Of a stretch of DNA of 5,224 nt, positions 1 through 5,024 are shown piece after piece. The stretch spans positions 1-5,224 of the forward strand of contig CAKKRO010000133.1 of assembly GCA_919902625.1 (NCBI GenBank), in the 5' to 3' direction. The notes under the pieces were generated by a model. That model ran no database searches, had not been told where the DNA came from, and worked only from the letters and a program-made list of their open reading frames with translations. Source of the stretch: Nitrosomonadaceae bacterium (GTDB lineage Bacteria; Pseudomonadota; Gammaproteobacteria; Burkholderiales; Nitrosomonadaceae). The stretch's first letter is position 1. Every line of letters starts with the position of its first letter. The position numbers and the translations under genes are program-made.

Positions 1-2
1 AT

Positions 3-368
3 CGCACGACTTACATTTCTCCCGCGCAATTTCAAACTTATAATTGTGATGAATTGTTAGCGGAGATTGAGCGAATTCAAACCAGGGTCAGTCAATTGAC
101 GGGAAAACCGGATGACAAAACGCCGGCCAAGGATAAATGGATTCTCGGCGCGGATTTGTCACTTTCCTGGGCGGCGTTATTTGCGCTGGGCGGAACCAAA
201 GAACAGGAAGCCGAATACGTTCAGTTGAAAAGTGAATATGACGCGATACAGCAATGGGCAATCGTCAAACAATGCCCTGGCGTAATCCCGCCAGCAGAGA
301 AACCCCCTGAGTTTGACCCTAACCTGGTAGAAAGGTCTGAATCTGGCGCACTGATTGGTCAACGGTAA
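3..368 (+). CDS. 3' end of a small envelope protein, probable lipoprotein (5' truncated by window edge)
   Basis: The reading frame is open from base 3 to the TAA at 366-368 and gives 121 residues, so the gene begins outside the window. The first TTG inside it (base 54) is not the true start, because the residues before it belong to the family. They read TYISPAQFQTYNCDELLAEI, matching my memory of small gammaproteobacterial lipoproteins with a 'YxSPxQYQxYxCDQL' segment soon after the lipidated cysteine. A helical 'IERIQTRVSQLTGK' follows, then a short hydrophobic stretch (LSLSWAALFALGG) and a 'LKSEYDAIQQWAIVKQC' segment. The two cysteines (in YNCDE and KQCPG) are where the family keeps them. 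The C-terminal tail after KQCPG is Pro/Glu-rich and looks variable. The signal peptide and lipobox would lie upstream and cannot be checked. The function is unknown to me. No convincing terminator follows it. Confidence 0.72.
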   Translation, partial: RTTYISPAQFQTYNCDELLAEIERIQTRVSQLTGKPDDKTPAKDKWILGADLSLSWAALFALGGTKEQEAEYVQLKSEYDAIQQWAIVKQCPGVIPPAEKPPEFDPNLVERSESGALIGQR

Positions 369-446
369 TGTTTTAGATGCCCCGGCTTTGGCACGGGTAA
401 GCGAACAGAATATGGCTGTAATGGCGTGGATAGTTGTACTGCGGAC

Positions 447-476
447 TTGAATAGTTAACCGGTTTTGTTATATACT
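447..476 (+). promoter_or_regulatory. sigma-70-type promoter of the small lipoprotein gene
   Basis: A -35 element TTGAAT (447-452) and a -10 element TATACT (471-476) are separated by 18 bases. Transcription would start near 482-485, giving a leader of about 43 bases before the ATG at 527. An 8-base palindrome AACCGGTT (457-464) sits in the spacer and could be an operator, or could be chance. Confidence 0.5.
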
Positions 477-511
477 CAAAACCCTGACAAAATTATGGTA
501 AATTTTTTAAA

Positions 512-517
512 AAGGGA
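512..517 (+). promoter_or_regulatory. ribosome binding site of the small lipoprotein
   Basis: AAGGGA lies nine bases before the ATG at 527 in an otherwise A/T-rich leader. It supports that start codon. Confidence 0.5.
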
Positions 518-526
518 ATTAAAGTA

Positions 527-712
527 ATGAAATCATCAATTTTTGCTGCAACTTTATTAGTATTTTTCCTGGCTGCTTGTTCAAACGCTGACATGGGTGA
601 TCCCAATGCGAGTGCGGAGGATTGCCAGTTTGGAGTAGACGGTAATGGCAATTGCCTCAAGGAAGGACAAGACCCACGTCCATTTGGCGGCACCAGCAAA
701 CCCGGACATTAA
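527..712 (+). CDS. very small secreted lipoprotein, 61 aa
   Basis: The protein starts MKSS, has a hydrophobic stretch IFAATLLVFFLAAC, and carries a clear lipobox LAAC with the lipidated cysteine at residue 18. The mature protein would be only 44 residues. Residue +2 is Ser, not Asp, so by the Lol rule the product should go to the outer membrane. The mature part is hydrophilic, contains two further cysteines (in EDCQF and GNCLK, ten residues apart) that could form a disulfide in the periplasm, and is rich in Gly, Asn, Asp and Pro. It ends GGTSKPGH. The gene stands alone with its own promoter, ribosome binding site and terminator, which argues that it is real despite its size. I do not recognise a family or function. 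It could be a small envelope accessory protein or a structural lipopeptide. Confidence 0.75.
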   Translation: MKSSIFAATLLVFFLAACSNADMGDPNASAEDCQFGVDGNGNCLKEGQDPRPFGGTSKPGH

Positions 713-726
713 TCGCTAGTGCATTA

Positions 727-766
727 AGAAACAAAAAACCGCCCGAAGAGGCGGTTTTTTGTTTTT
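727..766 (+). terminator. strong intrinsic terminator, probably bidirectional
   Basis: The core stem CCGCC (739-743) / GGCGG (750-754) closes a six-base loop CGAAGA. It is flanked by an A-run (733-738) and a T-run (755-760), and pairing can continue outward to about 727/766. It lies 14 bases after the lipoprotein stop. Because A-run and T-run are symmetrical, it would also end transcripts of the convergent VCBS gene coming from the right. Confidence 0.9.
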
Positions 767-803
767 GCAAATTCTCTACAAGCCATTATTCTTGCTACTA
801 AAG

Positions 804-841
804 TTAGTACCTCATGGCCTGCTGCAGCGATGAGATACTAA
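804..841 (-). terminator. hairpin just after the VCBS gene, possible RNA 3'-end structure
   Basis: Arms TTAGTACCTCAT (804-815) and ATGAGATACTAA (830-841) form a 12-bp stem around a 14-base loop that itself contains the palindrome GCTGCAGC (821-828). The only mismatch in the plus-strand RNA (C810/A835) becomes a G-U pair in minus-strand RNA, so the structure is favoured in the transcript of the VCBS gene, whose stop is 20 bases away. It lacks a good U-run, so it may stabilise or process the 3' end rather than terminate. The symmetric terminator at 727-766 lies beyond it. Confidence 0.4.
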
Positions 842-861
842 TAAGTGAATCTAGAGTATTT

Positions 862-2652
862 CTACAACATAATTAAATCAAAGTTGTCAAGTACAAGGTG
901 AGAGCCACTATTACCAATAATCAAAGTATCTATAGCGCCCCAATCTTCATTCACGTCCGTAACGCTTGTATTATAGATGGTTACAGTATCTGAGTAGATT
1001 AAATTGCCATCAAGCCAACCTTCTAACGTAACCGTTTGTGAAGAATCCCATGCAGAGGTCAATTCGACACCTTCGAAATCAAAATCGCCACCATCAGTAC
1101 GAGTAATGGTAACAGGTTGATAAGCCCATGGGGTATAGGCTACATTTGTGCCTGCAAGGGCATAACCACCCCACCCAGAGCCGGTGCCATCTAGGGCATA
1201 TAGATTTATACCATAAGGAACATCCCAATTAAATCCATGATAACCATCAGGAATTTCAAAAGTTCCATAGATACCAGGAGCGATATCTTCAAAATCTATC
1301 AGCGGTACAACATCATTCGCACCATTAATAGCTACCACAATTTCTTGGTCAGCACTACCATCCAGTGATTTTACGGTAAGTGTGTCATAAACCACATCAC
1401 CCGTGTTTAAGCCCTGAACATTGCTATCGCCGTTACGCAGGCTATAACCCCAAGCTCCGGTTGATGTGTCAAACTTAAAGTCACCGTAGGTTCCGGCAAG
1501 ATCATCGCCACTCACTGACTGGAAACTGGCTTCACCATCATCGACGTCACTCACCAACAGTGAACCACTGGCGGACAGCGTGCCATCTTCGGTTACTGCC
1601 CCTGCAGCATTGCCACTAATGGCCGCCGGATCATTCACGCCTTGAATCGTAACCGTGATTGTCTCTGTTGCTGTTCCGTCTATTGAGGTGACCGTAAGCG
1701 TTTGTGTGTCTGAATCACCTGCCCCGAGGTGTTGGGCTGCAGCATTGTCGCCTTCGAAGGTCCATGCGCCATTGTCAAATGTGAAGCTGCCATAAGCTCC
1801 GGTAAGCGCATTCTCATCGACTGACTGGAAGCCAGCTTCATCATCGTCAGCATCACTTACCGACAGTGAACCACTGGCGGACAGCGTGCCATCTTCGGTT
1901 ACTGTGCTTGCATTATCGCCGCTGATGGTTGCTGCATCATTCACGCCTTCAATCGTAACCGTGATTGTTTCTGTTGCTGTTCCGTCTATTGAGGTGACCG
2001 TCAGTGTTTGTGTAGCTGAGTCACCTGCTCCGAGGTGCTGGGCTGCAGCATTGTCGCCCTCGAAAGTCCATGTGCCATTGTCAAACGTGAAGCTGCCATA
2101 AGCCCCGGTAAGCGCATTCTCATCGACTGACTGGAAGCCAGCTTCACCATCGTCGACGTCACTCACGGACAGTGAGCCACTCGCTGATAGGGCGCCATCT
2201 TCGGTTACTGTACCTGCATTAACGCCACTGATGGTTGCCGCATCATTCACACCCTGAATCGTAACCGTTACGCTGGCGGTACTTAAAGCGCCATTGGCCA
2301 TGCGTACCGTGTAACTGAAAGTGTCTGTTGCCGTATCACCTTCTCCCAGATGTTGGAATACGTCACCCGCATTATAGTTAACAGTGCCGTCTTCGTTCAT
2401 GGTGATGATTGCACCGCTGGGTAACGTTGCACTGGTTTCGATTGGTAACTGGCTCGAAGTGGCCGGCGTTGTGCCAGCCGCTTCTGCGGTTGGTTGCCAA
2501 ACCGAGTATAAATTTGCTGATCCTGGATCATTTGCCAGCACGGCCAAGTTAGTGCCCGCGATGGTATCTTCGGTTCCTGAAAAAACATCATCCTTTGCTG
2601 CTGCCGTTAACGTGGCAAGTTTAATTGTTGTTTTTGTTCCAGTTGAGGCCAT
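862..2652 (-). CDS. VCBS-repeat surface/secreted protein with a C-terminal beta-rich domain, 596 aa
   Basis: Residues 1-20 are a short Thr/Ala-rich lead with no Sec signal peptide. Residues about 20-137 form a cadherin/VCBS-like domain (DDVFSGTEDT, then AVLAND, then NEDGTVNYN and TVTIQGVND). Three VCBS repeats follow at about 138-239, 240-341 and 342-447. Each has a VTEDGxLSASGSL motif and an acidic, probably calcium-binding stretch (DVDDGE, DADDDE, DVDDGE), and ends GVND or GAND. Residues about 449-596 form a different domain with DFED, GFNW, GTNVAYTPW, TLEGWLDG and a final LVLDNFDLIML. That pattern resembles the beta-sandwich found in many PEP-CTERM and exported proteins, but no PEP-CTERM anchor, LPXTG or transmembrane helix is present. 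Absence of an N-terminal signal fits type I secretion with an uncleaved C-terminal signal, as is usual for VCBS proteins (inference). No RTX nonapeptides are seen. A likely role is adhesion, or carbohydrate or matrix binding. The start has an excellent ribosome binding site. Confidence 0.85.
   Translation of the reverse strand: MASTGTKTTIKLATLTAAAKDDVFSGTEDTIAGTNLAVLANDPGSANLYSVWQPTAEAAGTTPATSSQLPIETSATLPSGAIITMNEDGTVNYNAGDVFQHLGEGDTATDTFSYTVRMANGALSTASVTVTIQGVNDAATISGVNAGTVTEDGALSASGSLSVSDVDDGEAGFQSVDENALTGAYGSFTFDNGTWTFEGDNAAAQHLGAGDSATQTLTVTSIDGTATETITVTIEGVNDAATISGDNASTVTEDGTLSASGSLSVSDADDDEAGFQSVDENALTGAYGSFTFDNGAWTFEGDNAAAQHLGAGDSDTQTLTVTSIDGTATETITVTIQGVNDPAAISGNAAGAVTEDGTLSASGSLLVSDVDDGEASFQSVSGDDLAGTYGDFKFDTSTGAWGYSLRNGDSNVQGLNTGDVVYDTLTVKSLDGSADQEIVVAINGANDVVPLIDFEDIAPGIYGTFEIPDGYHGFNWDVPYGINLYALDGTGSGWGGYALAGTNVAYTPWAYQPVTITRTDGGDFDFEGVELTSAWDSSQTVTLEGWLDGNLIYSDTVTIYNTSVTDVNEDWGAIDTLIIGNSGSHLVLDNFDLIML
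1312..2241 (-). repeat. three tandem VCBS repeat units, 306-bp period
   Basis: Unit 1 is 1936-2241, unit 2 is 1630-1935 and unit 3 is 1312-1629. Units 1 and 2 are each exactly 306 bp (102 codons). Their proteins differ at only 8 of 102 positions by my count, and the DNA is also very similar, including long identical stretches. Unit 3 matches only in its first part and at its end, and is slightly longer. The pattern suggests a recent duplication or gene conversion of units 1 and 2. Confidence 0.9.
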
Positions 2653-2658
2653 TCTTAC

Positions 2659-2666
2659 TCTCCTTT
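2659..2666 (-). promoter_or_regulatory. strong ribosome binding site of the VCBS gene
   Basis: On the minus strand the leader reads AAGGAGAG followed by six bases and the ATG at 2652. This is near-consensus Shine-Dalgarno sequence with good spacing, and it fixes the start codon. It suggests efficient translation. Confidence 0.8.
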
Positions 2667-2962
2667 TTTAAACACAGTAATTTAATGATTGATCGATTCA
2701 AATTTTGATTCCAGCAAACGCACTGCTATTCCAGTTCGATCTCTTTTTTGCTCTTTGCTCACAACCATACTCTTGCATTTCATGTTCACATATGACGAAA
2801 ATTCCCCACACTATTTATGAGGCGATAATAGTCAAATAGAGTAGCTAAATCATGAGAGATTTATCCTACGTGGAGTAGATAAATATCATATGAAATTACA
2901 GGAGAAATTTCCTATATCTGAATAATTTGGCAAATGGACTGCTGGAAATTACAGAGAATGCT
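2667..2962 (-). promoter_or_regulatory. gene-free AT-rich control region upstream of the VCBS gene
   Basis: The roughly 300 bases between the regulator stop and the VCBS start hold no plausible gene on either strand. They hold repeated short motifs. GAGTAGCTAAAT (2839-2850) and GAGTAGATAAAT (2873-2884) are direct copies 34 bp apart, and an inverted copy ATTTATCCTAC (2859-2869) lies between them. ACTATT/AATAGT (2810-2815, 2827-2832) is an inverted repeat. GAAATTACAG occurs at 2892-2901 and 2945-2954. I could not place a convincing -35/-10 pair. A lone minus-strand TATGAT (2890-2885) and a TTGACT (2836-2831) are the best single elements. The region probably contains the VCBS promoter and regulator sites. 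Confidence 0.45.
2859..2884. repeat. inverted repeat, candidate operator
   Basis: ATTTATCCTAC (2859-2869) and GTAGATAAAT (2875-2884) are inverted copies, with one extra C in the left arm and a five-base centre GTGGA. The right arm is part of the direct-repeat motif also found at 2839-2850. The arrangement suits a dimeric DNA-binding protein, such as the response regulator encoded next door (inference). Confidence 0.45.
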
Positions 2963-3643
2963 TTAAAGATTGGGATTGGAAGGATGGTTATTAATCAAGT
3001 TATTCTCGAAAGCATAAGACAATAAGCCATGGCGGTTTGCCACGCCCAGTTTTTCATAAATAGCAGTCAGGTGATTACGCAGTGTACTTTCACTTATTTT
3101 TAGATTGTTTGCAATCACCTTGCTTGAGCTATTGCTGTTAACGATATAAATGATAATCTCTCGCTCCCTCTTGGTCAGCAAATCCATTCCGTCAGCATTG
3201 AGATCAGTTGATTTGTTCTTAGTACGGGAAAATTCAACAAATATGCGCCCGGTTGCGGCTCGATCCAGCCAGATTTCTCCTTCAGCAACCTTCTTGATTG
3301 CACTGAGGAGCTGTCCTGCCGTCGTATCTTTCCTAAGCACGCCATGGGCGCCCTGGAGAATGGCCATATCTTGTAACTCAATATTATTGAGTCTGGTTAA
3401 GAGCAGAATCTTTGCCTTGACGATAGTCTGCAGCCTGTTAATCAGCACGGATACCTCATCTGGTTCACTATCAATATCAAGCAAAATAACATCTATCTGC
3501 ATCTCTCCGATATCGTCAATTGCTTGCGCAAACAAGGTGGATGTTCCAATCAATTCAATATTCTGGTTTTCTACTTTAAATAAAGCAGATATGCCATCGT
3601 GAATCAAACTAAAATCGCTAATCAAAAAAACATGTAAAGTCAT
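2963..3643 (-). CDS. NarL/FixJ-type response regulator, orphan, 226 aa
   Basis: This is a two-domain transcription regulator. The receiver domain (residues about 1-120) has the phospho-acceptor Asp56 in VILLDID, Thr83 in LLLT and Lys105 in VLRKD. The usual acidic pair at the end of the first strand is reduced to one Asp (Ser9-Asp10, in LISDF), which may weaken metal binding or phosphorylation. The C-terminal LuxR-type helix-turn-helix (about 153-215) has LLTKREREII, the turn VIANNLKISESTLRNHL and YEKLGVANRHGLLSYAF, all typical of the NarL group. The length is normal for the family. No histidine kinase is visible in the window. The start has almost no Shine-Dalgarno sequence, suggesting low translation. 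The gene lies between the ovothiol genes and the VCBS gene on the same strand, but gaps of 196 and 310 bp argue for separate transcription. The target is unknown; the repeat-rich region just downstream is the natural candidate. Confidence 0.88.
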   Translation of the reverse strand: MTLHVFLISDFSLIHDGISALFKVENQNIELIGTSTLFAQAIDDIGEMQIDVILLDIDSEPDEVSVLINRLQTIVKAKILLLTRLNNIELQDMAILQGAHGVLRKDTTAGQLLSAIKKVAEGEIWLDRAATGRIFVEFSRTKNKSTDLNADGMDLLTKREREIIIYIVNSNSSSKVIANNLKISESTLRNHLTAIYEKLGVANRHGLLSYAFENNLINNHPSNPNL

Positions 3644-3655
3644 TAAGAATTATGT

Positions 3656-3674
3656 AGTTAATGAAATTTTAACT
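3656..3674. promoter_or_regulatory. inverted repeat in front of the response regulator start
   Basis: AGTTAA (3656-3661) and TTAACT (3669-3674) are perfect six-base inverted arms with a seven-base centre, starting 12 bases upstream of the ATG at 3643. The position suits an operator for repression or autoregulation, but short AT-rich repeats can arise by chance. Confidence 0.3.
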
Positions 3675-3709
3675 GATGCCGGTTCACAAATCGTTGTGTG
3701 CCATGAAAA

Positions 3710-3747
3710 AATCTGACAGCGCAGTATACTTGCAAATAAGTCAGATT
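3710..3747. promoter_or_regulatory. spaced inverted repeat around a putative -10 box
   Basis: AATCTGAC (3710-3717) and GTCAGATT (3740-3747) are perfect eight-base inverted arms, 30 bp apart from start to start. Between them lies the palindrome AGTATACT (3723-3730), which reads TATACT, a good -10 box, on both strands. Read on the minus strand it would give the regulator gene a leader of about 75 bases, but the matching -35 (AGTCAA, 17 bases upstream) is poor. The right arm overlaps a second small inverted repeat AGTCA-GAT-TGACT (3739-3751). This is likely a regulated promoter of the response regulator (inference). Confidence 0.35.
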
Positions 3748-3839
3748 GACTATTTTGCTCTTTCTAAAATTGTGCGCGGTACGCAATGCTTGCGGATAAT
3801 CCACTGCCGAGCTAGTGAGAGATCCAATTTATGCCCAAT

Positions 3840-5024
3840 CTACGATGTTAGTTCCGCTTGGGTTTTTGCTTGCCTGATTTTTTCCAATACCCTCAAAACT
3901 GTCCGTCTCGGCGCGCCGATATTCAGACGCATAAACCCGCTTCCTTCCGCGCCAAACAGGATGCCGGGGCTCATGCCGACACCGGCTTCGTGGATGAAGA
4001 AATGTTTGAGTTGTGCATCGGTCCTATTCAATGCGCGGCAATCCAACCATAACAGATAGGTGCCTTCCGCTCTGATGACTTTGATTTCCGGCAAATGTTG
4101 AGCCAAAAAGGCTTCAACATCATCCCGTGTGTTGCGTAGATAAGTCAGCAGTGCTTCCAGCCAGGGTTCGCCTTCACGGTAGGCGGCTTCAAAGGCGGCG
4201 ATACTGAACGGATTGGATGCGCTGACATGCAGGTTGTTGAATGCCTGGGTGATGGCAGTGCGGATGGATTTGCCGGGAATAATCAGCGCGGATAGATTCA
4301 ATCCGGGAATATTAAAAGTTTTACTGGGGGCGACGGCGGTGATGATTTTGGCGGCATGTTCCGGGAAGGTAGCCAATGCATAGTGTTTGTGGCCGGGGTA
4401 GATCAAGTCGGCATGAATTTCATCCGAAAAAATGATCAAGTCATGTTGCTCGGCAATCTGCAGCAGGCGTTCCAGTTCAGCGGGCTGCCAGACTCTGCCG
4501 ACCGGGTTATGGGGGGAACAAAGCAACAGCAGACGGGCATCCTGAGCGCATTGCGCTAAATGGTCAAAATCAATGGTGTAGCGGCCATCTTCCAGCCGTA
4601 ATGGGTTTTGAATCAGTTTTCTGCCGGTCTGGGTGACAGCCGAGAAAAAAGGAAAATACACCGGCGGCTGGATAATGACGGATTCACCAGGTTGTGTAAA
4701 CGCCATGACGGCGGCGTTGAGGGAGGGCACCACACCGGGACAGAGGACAATCCAGTCGCGCTGTATGGTCCAGTTGTGGCGCCGCTGCATCCAGCCGATC
4801 AGAGCATCGTATAGACCATCCGGGAAAAGCGTGTAGCCGTAAATCGGGTGAGCGGCGCGTTGTGCTAATGCCCGGGTGACGGCAGGCGGCGCGGCAAAAT
4901 CCATGTCGGCCACCCACGCCGGAATAACATCATCTTTGCCAAACATGCTTTGCCGCCCGTCATACTTGAGGCTGCTGGTTCCTTCGCGGCTGATTTCGTG
5001 GTCAAAATCAAAACCACTGCTCAA
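3840..5024 (-). CDS. ovoB: MalY/PatB-family PLP-dependent C-S lyase, probable OvoB of ovothiol synthesis, 394 aa
   Basis: This is a fold-type I PLP enzyme of the MalY/PatB (cystathionine beta-lyase-like) class. Numbered from the start chosen here, it shows AWVADMDF near residue 36, PPVYFPF with Tyr123, SPHNPVGRVW with Asn173, SDEIHADL with Asp201 (pairs with the PLP ring nitrogen), APSKTFNIPGL with the PLP-binding Lys235, GTYLLWLD, and GFMRLN with the carboxylate-binding Arg366. The length is normal for the family. The gene directly overlaps the end of what I read as ovoA. In known ovothiol operons, OvoB is exactly such an enzyme and cleaves the histidine-cysteine sulfoxide adduct to 4-mercaptohistidine, releasing pyruvate and ammonia. 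I chose TTG at 5024: it overlaps the ovoA stop as TTGA and has GGGAG eight bases upstream. A TTG at 5039 would add five residues but has no ribosome binding site. Without the neighbour it would be called a cystathionine beta-lyase or aminotransferase. Confidence 0.82.
   Translation of the reverse strand: MSSGFDFDHEISREGTSSLKYDGRQSMFGKDDVIPAWVADMDFAAPPAVTRALAQRAAHPIYGYTLFPDGLYDALIGWMQRRHNWTIQRDWIVLCPGVVPSLNAAVMAFTQPGESVIIQPPVYFPFFSAVTQTGRKLIQNPLRLEDGRYTIDFDHLAQCAQDARLLLLCSPHNPVGRVWQPAELERLLQIAEQHDLIIFSDEIHADLIYPGHKHYALATFPEHAAKIITAVAPSKTFNIPGLNLSALIIPGKSIRTAITQAFNNLHVSASNPFSIAAFEAAYREGEPWLEALLTYLRNTRDDVEAFLAQHLPEIKVIRAEGTYLLWLDCRALNRTDAQLKHFFIHEAGVGMSPGILFGAEGSGFMRLNIGAPRRTVLRVLEKIRQAKTQAELTS

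Noticed and set aside
375..395. Short GC-rich inverted sequence after the left-edge gene as a terminator
   Set aside because: Only about four pairs (TGCC/GGCA) form, and no T-run follows.
1312..2241. Regular repeats considered as a CRISPR array or satellite
   Set aside because: The 306-bp units are in frame, encode VCBS domains and have no spacer structure.
2384..2671. Plus-strand open frame of 95 codons opposite the start of the VCBS gene
   Set aside because: It lies antisense to a clear protein gene, its hydrophobic Val/Ala/Ser-rich sequence is what the complement of a VCBS coding strand gives, and it has no ribosome binding site or family resemblance.
2667..2962. Riboswitch or small RNA in the long VCBS leader
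   Set aside because: No known riboswitch core or convincing extended structure was recognised. The repeats fit DNA-binding sites better than an RNA fold.
3150..3602. Plus-strand open frame of 150 codons opposite the response regulator
   Set aside because: The opposite strand encodes a complete receiver plus LuxR-type domain with conserved residues. This frame is its complement and shows no recognisable features.
3782..3794. Hairpin CGCAA-TGC-TTGCG after the ovoB stop as an intrinsic terminator
   Set aside because: The stem has only five pairs and no U-run follows in the minus-strand RNA. I see no convincing terminator for the ovothiol operon in this gap.
3676..4059. Plus-strand open frame of 127 codons reaching from the intergenic region into the ovoB complement
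   Set aside because: Most of it is antisense to conserved C-terminal residues of the PLP enzyme, and it has no ribosome binding site or recognisable domain.
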